Assembly: GCA_947632175.1 (NCBI GenBank)
Contig: CANROC010000003.1
Span: forward strand, 149,889 to 213,888
Direction of reading: 5' to 3'
DNA length: 64,000 bases
Source of the DNA: an uncultured Oscillospiraceae bacterium
GTDB taxonomy: Bacteria > Bacillota > Clostridia > Oscillospirales > Oscillospiraceae
In this document: piece after piece, positions 23,672 to 31,375 of the stretch
How the letters are laid out: every line of letters begins with the position of its first letter
Position numbering within the stretch: the stretch's first letter is position 1
Notes under the pieces: generated by a model
What the model saw: the letters and a program-made list of their open reading frames with translations, nothing else
Database searches by the model: none
Told to the model about the DNA's origin: nothing
Position numbers and translations under genes: made by a program

Positions 23672-25225
23672 ATGAAGGTAGCGATTTATTGTCGTTTATC
23701 TGAAGAAGACCGAAACAAACTAAACGAATCCGATGATAGTAACAGCATTCAGAATCAGAAAGCCATGCTGTTACAATACTCTATAGAACAGGGGTGGGAA
23801 GTATATAACATTTATAGCGATGACGATTATACTGGTTCAGATAGGCGTCGGCCAGAATTCAATCGTTTGATCAAGGACGCGGAAAACCATTGTTTTGACA
23901 TTATTCTGTGTAAGACTCAATCCAGGTTCACCCGTGAGTTAGAGCTGGTCGAAAAGTACATTCACGGACTGTTTCCTATTTGGGGGATTCGGTTTATCGG
24001 CCTCGTTGATAACGCGGATACAGCCAATAAGGGGAACAAAAAATCCCGGCAAATCAATGGGTTGGTTAACGAATGGTACTTAGAGGACATGTCTGAGAAT
24101 ATTCGCAGTGTTTTGACCAATAGGCGACAGAGCGGTTATTTTATTGGTGCTTTTGCCCCTTATGGATATAAAAAGGATCCAGACAAAAAGGGACATTTGA
24201 TCATTGATGAAGAAGCTGCGTGCATCGTTCGAGAGATTTTTACTATGTTCGCTCAAGGTATGGGTAAAACGAATATAGCGAGGAAGCTAAACGCAAGAGG
24301 TATTCCAAACCCTACGGAGTATAAAGCGCAGCATGGTGACCGTTACCAACGTCCACCCAATCAAAAAGGTGTCTTATGGCAATATTTCACTATTGCAGAC
24401 ATTTTAACCAACGAAACCTACATTGGTAATCTGGTCCAAGGACGCTATGGGAGTATTTCTTATAAGACTAAGATATGTAAACCGAGGCCTAAAAGCGAGT
24501 GGTATATTGTCCCGCATACTCATGAACCCATCATAGACCAAGACCTGTGGAACACTGTACAAACACTGATTCGAGAAAGAGCAAAACCTTTTTCGACTGG
24601 AAAAATCGGAATATTTGCTCGGAAAGTTCGGTGCGCTAACTGTGGTCAAGTGATGAGATCTTGTAGTAATCGTGGTCGGCGTTACTTAAAATGTTCAACT
24701 CGTAATATAGGCCCTGATTTATGTATCGGTTCTTTTATCCCAGTCAGCTATCTCGAACAAGCTGTTTTAACAGAGCTTCATACGATAATACAAAACTACC
24801 TTGATATAGATAAGGTGGAAGCCGGTGTTGTTGTAAGTTCTGGATTAGCTGAGAAAAAGAAGGCCCTGTTAGTCGAGAAGGCTTCTTACGAAAGGACTTT
24901 AAACGACTATAAAAAAGGCCTCAAGGACCTCTACATGGACAAGTTTCATGGTGTTATTTCCGCGGAAGATTTCCAAGAGTTATCTAAAGCGCTCGGTTCA
25001 GAACGACAGACGACTGAAAGAGCACTATCGGAAATAGAAGCTCAACTATGTGATATTGAAGAAAAACTCAAGGTAAACAACAGCAAACGTGAATTGGTTT
25101 TGAAATACATAAATTGTAAGCATTTGACTTCCTCTATTGTTTCGGAGCTAATTGACTATATTGTTGTTGGGAAACGTATTCCTGGCACTCGAAAATATCC
25201 TGTTGAAATCCATTGGAATTTCTAA
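23672..25225 (+). CDS. Large serine recombinase (integrase)
   Basis: 517 residues from ATG 23672 behind TTAAAGGAGATGAGAAC. The N-terminal resolvase domain has the catalytic Ser in YCRLS (Ser 10), with KTQSRFTRE and the GLVDNAD region. A recombinase domain follows (FAPYGYKKDP, ARKLNARGIPNP). Next comes a zinc ribbon (CANCGQVM ... KCSTRN ... C) and a C-terminal coiled coil (about residues 395-480). It should catalyse integration and excision between attP and attB, here in cotJC. It is the last gene of the element, adjacent to the junction. Confidence 0.9.
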   Translation: MKVAIYCRLSEEDRNKLNESDDSNSIQNQKAMLLQYSIEQGWEVYNIYSDDDYTGSDRRRPEFNRLIKDAENHCFDIILCKTQSRFTRELELVEKYIHGLFPIWGIRFIGLVDNADTANKGNKKSRQINGLVNEWYLEDMSENIRSVLTNRRQSGYFIGAFAPYGYKKDPDKKGHLIIDEEAACIVREIFTMFAQGMGKTNIARKLNARGIPNPTEYKAQHGDRYQRPPNQKGVLWQYFTIADILTNETYIGNLVQGRYGSISYKTKICKPRPKSEWYIVPHTHEPIIDQDLWNTVQTLIRERAKPFSTGKIGIFARKVRCANCGQVMRSCSNRGRRYLKCSTRNIGPDLCIGSFIPVSYLEQAVLTELHTIIQNYLDIDKVEAGVVVSSGLAEKKKALLVEKASYERTLNDYKKGLKDLYMDKFHGVISAEDFQELSKALGSERQTTERALSEIEAQLCDIEEKLKVNNSKRELVLKYINCKHLTSSIVSELIDYIVVGKRIPGTRKYPVEIHWNF

Positions 25226-25254
25226 TTTTGGCTTTGTAAGGATAAAAATTGTTC

Positions 25255-25677
25255 TTACAAAGTGGTAGCATCCGCGCCCATGTCCTCGGTTAGGTCGGTG
25301 ATGGTGTCTCCTTTCACGCCGATGGTGGCGGCGGTCCAGGGGGTGCCGGAGGCGAACTGGGGGTAGATGCCGGCGGTGTGGTCCACGAAGTAGGTCTCAA
25401 AGCCGGCCTTCTTCACCTCTTCCGGCGTCATGTCCCGGGTCAGCTGGTGGATGATGGCGGCCACCATCTCAAAGTGCCCCAGCTCCTCCACGCCGATGTC
25501 CGTCAGAAGCCCCCGCAGCTGCGGCGTGGGCATGGAGTACCGCTGGCTCAGATACCGCAGTGACGCGGACATCTCGCCGTCGGGACCGCCGTACTGGCTG
25601 ATGATAAATTTGGCCAGGGCGGGGTTGGTGTTTTTGATCTTGACCGGGTATTCCAGGCTTTTTACGTAAGAGAACAT
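25255..25677 (-). pseudogene. cotJC: cotJC, 3' end lost to element insertion
   Basis: 140 residues on the minus strand. The sequence is a clear CotJC, a manganese-catalase-fold spore coat protein: YPVKIKNTNPALAKFIISQY, GGPDGEMSASLRYLSQR, ELGHFEMV with the metal-site Glu/His. The family is usually about 190 residues; here it runs only to EDMGADA and then ends in element DNA. The missing C-terminal piece should lie at the far end of the element. Expression of a working protein would need excision, as for sigK and spsM in other spore formers. Confidence 0.85.
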
Positions 25678-25679
25678 GG

Positions 25680-26144
25680 TTATTTACCCATCCTTTCGCA
25701 GTATTCCCAGGGCCAGGGGCCGCGAAGCCAGTCGTAGTTGGCGCTGTCCTCCATGTCCTCCAGGCGCAGGGGGCCGTAGAGCTTGACATAGCGCTTGGTG
25801 CCCTCGCGCTTGAGGGCCAGGGTGTCCTTCAGGGCCTTGAAGGCGTCCTGATCGTCCGGGTGGGTGTCCAGGTAGAGCTGGAGCTCCTTGGCCATGAAGG
25901 TGAGGGCCATCAGCTCCCCCAGGGGCGTGCCGGCGTAGGGGTTGGATTTGTTGACCATATTCATAAAGGGCAGGTCGAGGCCGGGGAACAGCGTCCCCCG
26001 CGTCAGGGCCTCCTCGGGGGCGTACATGGGCGGGTTCATGCCCTGTGGCGGTACCCAGCTGGTGGCCAGGGGCGCGCACGCGGGCAGAACGCCGAACTTG
26101 GCGTCACAGCCCTCGGGCATCATGTCGGGCTTCATAGTTTCCAA
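25680..26144 (-). CDS. cotJB: Fused CotJA-CotJB spore coat protein
   Basis: About 154 residues. The first part is CotJA-like (LPACAPLATSWVPPQ, then LTRGTLFPGLDLPF); the second is CotJB-like (LMALTFMAKELQLYLDTHPDD, then KLYGPL and WLRGPWPWEY). Normally these are two separate genes. The likely start is TTG 26144, which has GGAGGA about 8 bases upstream; an ATG three codons later is also possible. It is the first gene of the cot operon, 2 bp before cotJC. Mother-cell expression is expected from the family. Confidence 0.7.
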   Translation of the reverse strand: METMKPDMMPEGCDAKFGVLPACAPLATSWVPPQGMNPPMYAPEEALTRGTLFPGLDLPFMNMVNKSNPYAGTPLGELMALTFMAKELQLYLDTHPDDQDAFKALKDTLALKREGTKRYVKLYGPLRLEDMEDSANYDWLRGPWPWEYCERMGK

Positions 26145-26336
26145 AACGGTTTCCTCCAATTGTTTGTCGGTGCGCTGTCGCATCCGGAACATTCTATGTG
26201 ATGCCCCGCCCGCACGACACATGGTGGGAGGAACGTGGAAAAGACGCAAAATATAGGTTTATGGCTGGATTTTCCCGTGTAGACGTGCTATAATGGCTTA
26301 TCCCCGAATAGCTTTTTGTGAAAGGGGAGTGGTTGC

Positions 26337-27047
26337 TTGAAAAATTCCGTTTTGTGGAGGGCCGCGGCGGCATTTACCGTCATCGGGGCGCTGGGCGCGG
26401 CGGCCATGACCGTGACGCTGTCCGTCATGCCGTCAAGGGCCGTGATGCTGGAGCTGGACGGCAGGTGTGAGAGGACCCTCATTCTGGACGCCGGCCACGG
26501 CGGCGCCGACGGGGGCGCCGTCTCCGTGACGGGTACAAGCGAAAGCGCGCTGAATCTGGCCATTACCTTAAAGCTGGAGGCTCTGGCGGAGCTCTACGGC
26601 ATCGCGCCGGTGCTCACAAGGCAGAGCGAGGACATCGACTATCCCGAGGACGCCAAAACGATCCACGCCAAGAAGGTGGCGGACACCAAGGCCAGAGAGG
26701 CGCTGATCGGTTCCTTTGACGACGCGGTGCTGGTGAGCATCCACCAGAACAAATATACCACCTCACAACCTTGTGGAAGCCAGGTGTTCTATGCCCCTAC
26801 GGAGGGCAGTCAAGCCCTGGCGGAGGGGGTTCAGGAGGCCCTCCAAGGGGTGTCGGAGGATAACCGCAGGGGGGTGGTACAGATAGGGAAGGACGTCTAT
26901 CTCATGAACCACATCGCCTGTCCCGGCGTCCTCGTTGAGTGCGGCTTCGTCTCCAATCCCGCCGAGGCGCGGCTTTTGGAGGACCCGGCCTATCAACTGA
27001 AGCTGGCCGCCGCCGTTTTGGGCGGGGTTTTGCAGGGGCTTGAGTGA
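26337..27047 (+). CDS. cwlD: N-acetylmuramoyl-L-alanine amidase, CwlD type
   Basis: 236 residues from TTG 26337 behind GAAAGGGGAGTGGTTGC. After an N-terminal membrane or signal segment (about residues 5-30) comes an Amidase_3 domain: LILDAGHGGADGGA with the zinc His, a conserved Glu in the next helix, SIHQNKY, and GVLVECGFVSNPAEARLL at the end. In spore formers CwlD removes peptide side chains during cortex formation. It is divergent from the cot operon. The gene name is given by length and context. Confidence 0.8.
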   Translation: MKNSVLWRAAAAFTVIGALGAAAMTVTLSVMPSRAVMLELDGRCERTLILDAGHGGADGGAVSVTGTSESALNLAITLKLEALAELYGIAPVLTRQSEDIDYPEDAKTIHAKKVADTKAREALIGSFDDAVLVSIHQNKYTTSQPCGSQVFYAPTEGSQALAEGVQEALQGVSEDNRRGVVQIGKDVYLMNHIACPGVLVECGFVSNPAEARLLEDPAYQLKLAAAVLGGVLQGLE

Positions 27048-27050
27048 TTT

Positions 27051-27110
27051 ACATAATCTATTTTGGTATACATAATCCGTTAAGTTAACATAATTTTAGG
27101 TTTACATAAA
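27051..27110. repeat. Four ACATAAT-type repeats upstream of radA
   Basis: ACATAAT occurs at 27051, 27070 and 27088, and ACATAAA at 27104, spaced 16-19 bp. The inverse form ATTATGT recurs upstream of spoIIM (44049, 44063). It may be a regulator binding array; the factor is unknown. Confidence 0.4.
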
Positions 27111-27129
27111 TATGAATGGAGGGTTTCGG

Positions 27130-28494
27130 ATGAAGAGCAAGACGGTTTTTTACTGCACCGAGTGCGGGAACGAATTTCCCAAGTGGAGCGGCCAGTGCGC
27201 GGCCTGCGGGGCGTGGAACACCATTGTAGAGGAGCCGTCCAGGGCGGAGGACAAGCGCTCCGCGACCGGTTCCAGGAATGTGCGCGCAAAAAGGCCGGTG
27301 ACTCTTCGGGAGGTTGACATAACAGAAGAGCTGCGCTTTGATACCGGTCTCGGGGAGCTGGACCGGGTCCTGGGCGGCGGCGCCGTGGAGGGGTCGCTGG
27401 TGCTGGTAGGCGGCGCGCCGGGAATCGGAAAATCCACGCTGCTTTTGCAAATCTGCCAGCACATGGGGGAGCATCAGAAGATCCTCTACGTCACCGGTGA
27501 GGAATCGGAACGGCAGCTCAAGCTGAGGGCCCAGAGATTGGGCGTGGACAGCCCGAATCTGCTGATTTTATCGGAGACGAATCTTTCCGATATCCTGGAC
27601 GCTGTGGAGGAAGTCAGCCCCGATATTCTCATCGCAGACTCCATCCAGACGCTTTATTCGCCGGAGAGCCAGAGCGCGCCGGGCAGCGTCACCCAGGTCA
27701 AGGAGTGTACCATGGCACTGATGCGCCTTGCCAAGGGCGAGCGCGTGACGGTCTTCGTCATCGGCCATGTGAACAAGGAGGGCGCCATCGCGGGACCCAA
27801 GGTGCTGGAACATATGGTGGACTGCGTCCTGTATTTTGAGGGCGACGAGGCCGCCAGCTACCGCATTTTGCGGGCGGCGAAGAACCGCTTCGGGTCCACC
27901 AACGAGATCGGCGTCTTTGAGATGGTCGAGCGCGGCCTTAAGGAGGTGCCCAACCCCTCGGAAATGCTGCTTTCCGGCCGTCCGGTGAACACGCCGGGGA
28001 CATGCGTCACATGCGTCATGGAGGGCTCACGGCCTATATTGGCGGAGCTCCAGGCATTGTTAGCTACAACTAACTATAACGTTCCGCGCCGGACATCCAA
28101 CGGGCTGGACTACAATCGGGCGATGCTGCTGTTGGCGGTGTTGGACAAGCGCGGCGGGCTTCGGACCAACGGTCTGGACGCGTACCTCAACGTTATCGGC
28201 GGGCTCTACATCAACGAGCCGGCGGCGGACCTGGCGGCGGTGCTGGCCATCGCGTCCAGCGCCCGGGACATACCCATCCCGGACGATCTGGTGGCGCTGG
28301 GCGAGGTCGGGCTTACGGGAGAGCTGCGGGCCGTGGCGCAGCTGGAGCAGAGATTATCGGAGGTCGCGCGCCACGGCTTCAAAAAAGCCATCATCCCGCG
28401 CCAGCGGCGCTTCAAGCTGACGCCGCCGGCGGGTCTCAGGCTCTTTGAGGCCGCCACCGTCCGTGAGGCCATGGCGCTGATCCTGGACGCGTGA
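27130..28494 (+). CDS. radA: DNA repair protein RadA
   Basis: 454 residues; ATG 27130 is preferred to 27112 because GGAGGG lies 6 bases upstream. It has an N-terminal four-Cys zinc finger (C9, C12, C23, C26), a RecA-like ATPase with Walker A GAPGIGKST (95-103), the RadA signature KNRFG, and a C-terminal Lon-protease-like domain (LGEVGLTGELR). RadA promotes branch migration in recombination and transformation. The gene is directly followed by the left phage attachment site. Confidence 0.95.
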   Translation: MKSKTVFYCTECGNEFPKWSGQCAACGAWNTIVEEPSRAEDKRSATGSRNVRAKRPVTLREVDITEELRFDTGLGELDRVLGGGAVEGSLVLVGGAPGIGKSTLLLQICQHMGEHQKILYVTGEESERQLKLRAQRLGVDSPNLLILSETNLSDILDAVEEVSPDILIADSIQTLYSPESQSAPGSVTQVKECTMALMRLAKGERVTVFVIGHVNKEGAIAGPKVLEHMVDCVLYFEGDEAASYRILRAAKNRFGSTNEIGVFEMVERGLKEVPNPSEMLLSGRPVNTPGTCVTCVMEGSRPILAELQALLATTNYNVPRRTSNGLDYNRAMLLLAVLDKRGGLRTNGLDAYLNVIGGLYINEPAADLAAVLAIASSARDIPIPDDLVALGEVGLTGELRAVAQLEQRLSEVARHGFKKAIIPRQRRFKLTPPAGLRLFEAATVREAMALILDA

Positions 28495-28505
28495 CCCGCC
28501 CTTTT

Positions 28506-28554
28506 CCCCGTTTTCCCCTCCCCCACATTGAACAAAATTTTTATTATTGTATAG
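28506..28554. other. attL, left junction of the inovirus
   Basis: The 40 bases 28506-28545 repeat at 35239-35278 with one mismatch. Within it TTGAACAAAA (28528-28537) and the spacer TTTTTA (28538-28543) are followed by a diverged right arm, TTATTGTATAG. A conserved left arm and spacer with a non-matching right arm is what Xer-dependent phages show at one junction. Confidence 0.75.
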
Positions 28555-28585
28555 CGTCCTTCCCCGGTAGGGGAGGGGCGCTTTT
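28554..28585 (+). terminator. Imperfect hairpin terminator near attL
   Basis: GCGTCCTTCCCC and GGGGAGGGGCGC pair imperfectly around GGTA, followed by TTTTT. It would stop read-through from radA into the phage. Confidence 0.6.
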
Positions 28586-28607
28586 TATGTCTGAATAATC
28601 CATAAAA

Positions 28608-28673
28608 ATAGTCTATTTCGGACTATTTCTGTCCGTTTTGTGTATGTTCAAATAGTCTAAAATGGACTATAAT
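28608..28673 (+). promoter_or_regulatory. Phage promoter with two 19-bp operators
   Basis: Operators at 28608-28626 and 28652-28670, both ATAGTCT-N5-GGACTAT. The second overlaps the -10 TATAAT (28668-28673); a weak -35 TGTTCA is at 28645-28650 (17-bp spacing). The same operators flank the repressor gene at 30 kb, so this promoter should be silenced in the lysogen. Confidence 0.7.
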
Positions 28674-28721
28674 ATTTTGTAGAAAGCCCCCCGAGGGCTA
28701 ATTGAAAGGAAGTAAAAATAT

Positions 28722-28928
28722 ATGTTTAACGTCACTGTCACCAACAAGAAGAAGTACACATCGGAGTGCTTCAAGGTTACTTATGCGAATATTAAAGAAA
28801 TTCGCATTTGGGAGGACCCAGATGACTTCGAGGATACAAAGTTTAAATTTACGATAGTTCAAGCTGGCGATGAGGAGGATACTACTGCTACTTATTCTCT
28901 TTCCCTTTGGAATTATCGCATCCATTAA
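28722..28928 (+). CDS. Small phage protein, unknown
   Basis: 68 residues behind GAAAGGAAGTAAAAATAT, the first gene after the left operators. It is acidic, with beta-like start (MFNVTVTNKKKY) and DPDDFEDTKFKF in the middle. It is not recognised. Its position at the start of a repressor-controlled operon suggests an early role. Confidence 0.65.
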   Translation: MFNVTVTNKKKYTSECFKVTYANIKEIRIWEDPDDFEDTKFKFTIVQAGDEEDTTATYSLSLWNYRIH

Positions 28929-28974
28929 AAATCCGGCTGTCCTATCGGCCATACGGGGAGAAAGGAAGACTATC

Positions 28975-29202
28975 ATTAAAAATTTGTGTTGCCCTGATTA
29001 TTGTGGCGTGACTTGTATCGATGGCACTTGTCCCGTTGCTCTCATTGAAGAATATACCGAGCGAGGTTATGACATTGTTCACGACTGTTCCGAGTGCCCG
29101 TATTACAAAGGCTGTACGGATTGCGCTTGGTCTGGTACTGACATTTGTCCCGATTCTGCTAGTTGTCTTGATAAAGTGGGGAGTGATTCTAATGTGGTAT
29201 GA
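28975..29202 (+). CDS. Small Cys-rich phage protein, start uncertain
   Basis: About 75 residues. GGAGAAAGGAAG (28957-28968) is placed for a start at ATT 28975 or TTG 28984; the nearest ATG (28870) overlaps the previous gene and gives a different N-terminus. The product has ten or more Cys (CCPDYCGVTCIDGTCP, CSECPYYKGCTDC), so it probably binds metal. Cys-rich small proteins of this type are frequent in Firmicute mobile elements. Confidence 0.5.
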   Translation: MKNLCCPDYCGVTCIDGTCPVALIEEYTERGYDIVHDCSECPYYKGCTDCAWSGTDICPDSASCLDKVGSDSNVV

Positions 29203-29380
29203 CGTTATCGCTGATGGTTGTGTAATCTACACCACCCGCAACCGCTCCACCGCTTTGGAGGCTCTCCAAATGGCTTCTGAGCGTTTCCCCTATCTCGAAG
29301 AGCTCTTTATCCGTTCCAGTCGTGATTTCGATTCTCTTCCGTCCGACTTTATCCGTCTTGAGAGGGGAGGGGAGTGCTGA
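29192..29380 (+). CDS. Small phage protein, unknown
   Basis: 62 residues from ATG 29192 behind GTGGGGAGTGATTCTA. It overlaps the previous frame by 11 bases and the next gene by one (TGATG). The middle is a helix (STALEALQMASERFPYLEEL). No family is recognised. Confidence 0.6.
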   Translation: MWYDVIADGCVIYTTRNRSTALEALQMASERFPYLEELFIRSSRDFDSLPSDFIRLERGGEC

Positions 29381-29574
29381 TGCCGGATATTGAATTTAAC
29401 TCCTATGAATGTACTATTCTCATGAACCTCCTGATCGATGAACTTGAGCTTTCCGCTTCTGATAGAGACTGGCAAAAATCAGGATTGCTCTGTGACCTCA
29501 TTTCTCGCTTCAACCTCTACCGCAACAAGCTCGATAATCTCGATTCACTTGTTAACCCTCCAGATCTTCAATAA
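29380..29574 (+). CDS. Small phage protein, unknown
   Basis: 64 residues from ATG 29380 behind GAGGGGAGGGGAG; its start overlaps the previous stop. The sequence is helical and Leu-rich with a coiled-coil look. It is the last gene of the left operon, before a strong terminator. Confidence 0.6.
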   Translation: MPDIEFNSYECTILMNLLIDELELSASDRDWQKSGLLCDLISRFNLYRNKLDNLDSLVNPPDLQ

Positions 29575-29580
29575 AGATAT

Positions 29581-29612
29581 ACTCCCCCCTAGGATCCTAG
29601 GGGGGAGTTTCT
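29581..29612 (+). terminator. Strong palindromic terminator of the phage left operon
   Basis: A perfect 28-bp palindrome, ACTCCCCCCTAGGA with its exact reverse complement (29581-29608), followed by TTCTTT. It should stop transcription in both directions. Confidence 0.85.
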
Positions 29613-29624
29613 TTATTCAGTTAA

Positions 29625-29672
29625 AGTTTTAGATATGCCAGAGCGAAGCGGCTGGCATGAACAACTAAAATT
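29625..29672. other. Nested hairpin in the phage intergenic region
   Basis: ATGCCAG (29635-29641) pairs with CTGGCAT (29652-29658), and outside it AGTTTTAG (29625) pairs with CTAAAATT (29665) with one mismatch. There is no T-run or gene nearby. Candidate packaging signal or single-strand origin, as filamentous phages carry such hairpins in noncoding DNA. Confidence 0.4.
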
Positions 29673-29755
29673 TGGCAAGTCCAGGGCGTTTACATAATAC
29701 TTCCCCGATTGCTCACACGCTCCATTTTCTTCCTGCCGGGCATCCTTTCAACAAC

Positions 29756-29977
29756 TCAGCGCCCCGCGCCCGGCTCTCCCTTTTCGTCCCATCCAAATAA
29801 ATCGTTAGGACTTACATTTAGGATTTTGCAGATTTGTGTAATTTTTTCTGTGTTTAGGTCTAGTTCTCCGCGCTCGTATTTTCCGATTGCTCCTTGCGTT
29901 GTGCCTAGTGCCTCCGCTAATTCGGTTTGGCTAAGTCCTTTTTCAATTCTAATTTCTTTGAGCCTTTTGTTAATCAT
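29756..29977 (-). CDS. Cro/CI-type phage repressor
   Basis: 73 residues on the minus strand; start at ATG 29977 behind TTTGGAGGGTTTTTT. It is a single XRE-type helix-turn-helix domain (IRIEKGLSQTELAEALG, then TQGAIGKYERGELDLN, then KILNVSPNDLF). It is divergent to the Rep operon and flanked by copies of the 19-bp operator, so it is the probable lysogeny repressor of the phage, acting on its own promoter and on both rightward promoters. Confidence 0.8.
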   Translation of the reverse strand: MINKRLKEIRIEKGLSQTELAEALGTTQGAIGKYERGELDLNTEKITQICKILNVSPNDLFGWDEKGEPGAGR

Positions 29978-29991
29978 AAAAAACCCTCCAA

Positions 29992-30061
29992 AAAATCTAA
30001 AATAGACTATTGACAAATAGTCCATTTCGGATTATACTACAAATAATCCATTTTGGATTAT
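29992..30061 (+). promoter_or_regulatory. Rep-operon promoter with three operators
   Basis: TTGACA (30010-30015), 17 bp, TATACT (30033-30038). One operator, ATAGTCC-ATTTC-GGATTAT (30017-30035), fills the space between -35 and -10; a second, ATAATCC-ATTTT-GGATTAT (30043-30061), covers the transcription start; a degenerate inverted copy is at 29992-30010. Repressor binding here must block RNA polymerase. Confidence 0.8.
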
Positions 30062-30085
30062 AAATCTTCTAAAGGAGGTCCCCTC

Positions 30086-30328
30086 ATGCCCACCTACGAA
30101 ATCATTGGTGTCCGACACGCCGAATACGACCGCAAATCCGACCACCGCCATATCAACGCCTACGATATCCACATGACCTACGATGACCGCAACGTTGACG
30201 GCCTCGCCGTCCTCTCCGCTTTCATCTCCACGGACTACCTGAACGGCTATACGCCCAAAGTCGGTGATGTTGTCCGGGTCTTCTACAACCGTTGGGGCCG
30301 TGTGGAATCTTTGGCCCCTGTCGCGTGA
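30086..30328 (+). CDS. Small phage protein, possible single-strand DNA-binding protein
   Basis: 80 residues from ATG 30086 behind AAAGGAGG. The first gene of the Rep operon. The end (GYTPKVGDVVRVFYNRWGRVESL) is a beta pattern that could be an OB-like fold. Filamentous phages carry a gene V type ssDNA-binding protein beside rep; this position and size fit, but the assignment is inference. Confidence 0.55.
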   Translation: MPTYEIIGVRHAEYDRKSDHRHINAYDIHMTYDDRNVDGLAVLSAFISTDYLNGYTPKVGDVVRVFYNRWGRVESLAPVA

Positions 30329-30597
30329 TTACTTCTTCTGACCTGCCGTACCTCGAAGAATATCTCCAGCGCATGGCAGGGGAGGAGGGTATCCGCATTA
30401 TCACGGTTCCCCCGGAGGACTACATAGCCATACTCAAGGAAAACGCCCGTCTCCGTGAGGAAAACAAGCGTTACCATGAGATTGAGGCGAAATACGGTCA
30501 AGAGCTTTTCCGGGCTATCCATGCCGAAGATAAGCTCAAGTACCTACGCAAATTCCTGCGTGACCTTGGTGTTACCGTCCCCGGCTTTCGCTGGTGA
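30325..30597 (+). CDS. Small phage protein with coiled coil
   Basis: 90 residues from GTG 30325, overlapping the previous stop (GTGA). An N-terminal helix is followed by ILKENARLREENKRYHEIEA, a heptad-rich coiled coil, and a basic C-terminus. It is probably oligomeric; function unknown. Confidence 0.55.
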   Translation: MITSSDLPYLEEYLQRMAGEEGIRIITVPPEDYIAILKENARLREENKRYHEIEAKYGQELFRAIHAEDKLKYLRKFLRDLGVTVPGFRW

Positions 30598-30605
30598 ATC
30601 CTGCG

Positions 30606-30736
30606 TTAGTCGGGGAGCGGCGCGAGACTACGACTAAAGCGCCGCTTGTTCCATGTTCCAAAATGCTCAAACCCCTTGCGGCTCTAAGCGTTATTTTGGA
30701 ACACGATTTCCGAATAAATGTTCCAATGTTCCAAAA
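30606..30736. other. Candidate phage replication origin
   Basis: The 160 bp before rep contain the hairpin AGCGGCGC (30616) / GCGCCGCT (30639), an alternative overlapping pair TTAGTCG (30606) / CGACTAA (30631), and five TGTTCCA-type repeats: two at 30647-30663, two at 30719-30736 and one inverted (TTTTGGAACA, 30694-30703). Repeats plus a competing hairpin just upstream of rep is the layout of a rolling-circle origin. Confidence 0.5.
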
Positions 30737-30757
30737 CTTCAATGAGAGGGTGTCTTT

Positions 30758-31375
30758 ATGGATTCTCCTGTCATGGCGCATGAGGTAGCGGAAGGAATCA
30801 AATACAAGTCTCGCAACTTCTGTTTGATGTTGTATCCTGACGAAGATACTACCCATCAGGCCGCTCTTGACTATATCCGTGCAAACTACCGTTACGCCGC
30901 TATCTGTCACAATCTCGACAAGTGGACTTCTGCCGATGAAGCGCAAAACCCCGAGCATAAAGCGGGGGAGTTGAAAAAGTCCCATTGGCACGTTGTCCTT
31001 CAATTCGCTTGTCCCCGCTGGAACACCGCTTTAGCTAAAGAGCTTGGTCTCTCCGACAATTATATCCGTCAATGCCGTTCTCTTGAAGCCTCTCTCAAAT
31101 ACCTTGTCCATGCTGACCATTCGGACAAGGTCCAGTATGAGACGGATTGCGTGGAAGGTCCCCTCAAGGTCCTTTTAGATAAAGCTTTGCTCCAGCTTAC
31201 CGAGGACGAACGTATCCTCCAGATCCTCAAACTTCTCGATTCCTTTGGTTGTAAAGTCTCGTTTGATGCTTTTACTCGCCTTGTCTGTTCAAAGGGCTTG
31301 TATGCGGATTTCCGCCGCTCCGCTTATATCATGTCTCAGCTTATCGCCGAGCATAACAACTTATTTGAATCATGA
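30758..31375 (+). CDS. Rolling-circle replication initiator (pMV158/Rep_OBD type)
   Basis: 205 residues behind GAGAGGGTGTCTTT. It has the HUH motif as KKSHWHVVLQF (His 76, His 78) and the catalytic Tyr motif LKYLVHADHSDKV (Tyr 115), with an N-terminal RNFCLMLYPD strand. These match the RepB family of Gram-positive rolling-circle plasmids. It should nick the origin just upstream. This plasmid-type initiator differs from the Rep of Ff phages. Confidence 0.85.
   Translation: MDSPVMAHEVAEGIKYKSRNFCLMLYPDEDTTHQAALDYIRANYRYAAICHNLDKWTSADEAQNPEHKAGELKKSHWHVVLQFACPRWNTALAKELGLSDNYIRQCRSLEASLKYLVHADHSDKVQYETDCVEGPLKVLLDKALLQLTEDERILQILKLLDSFGCKVSFDAFTRLVCSKGLYADFRRSAYIMSQLIAEHNNLFES

Larger units (their letters stand above)
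1..25266. mobile_element. Right part of a large serine-recombinase element inserted in cotJC
   Basis: All genes here lie on the + strand, are mostly short and unrecognised, and are AT-richer than the host DNA that follows. The last gene is a large serine recombinase and the next host gene, cotJC, is cut off at its 3' end exactly where the element stops, near 25,267. The left end and the other cotJC piece are outside the window. No conjugation or phage-structural genes are visible in this part, so whether it is an ICE, an IME or a prophage remains open. Confidence 0.8.

Noticed and set aside
29688..29708. GTTTACATAAT-type sequence in the phage as a possible dif core
   Set aside because: Only one arm resembles a Xer site and it does not lie at the phage boundary repeats.
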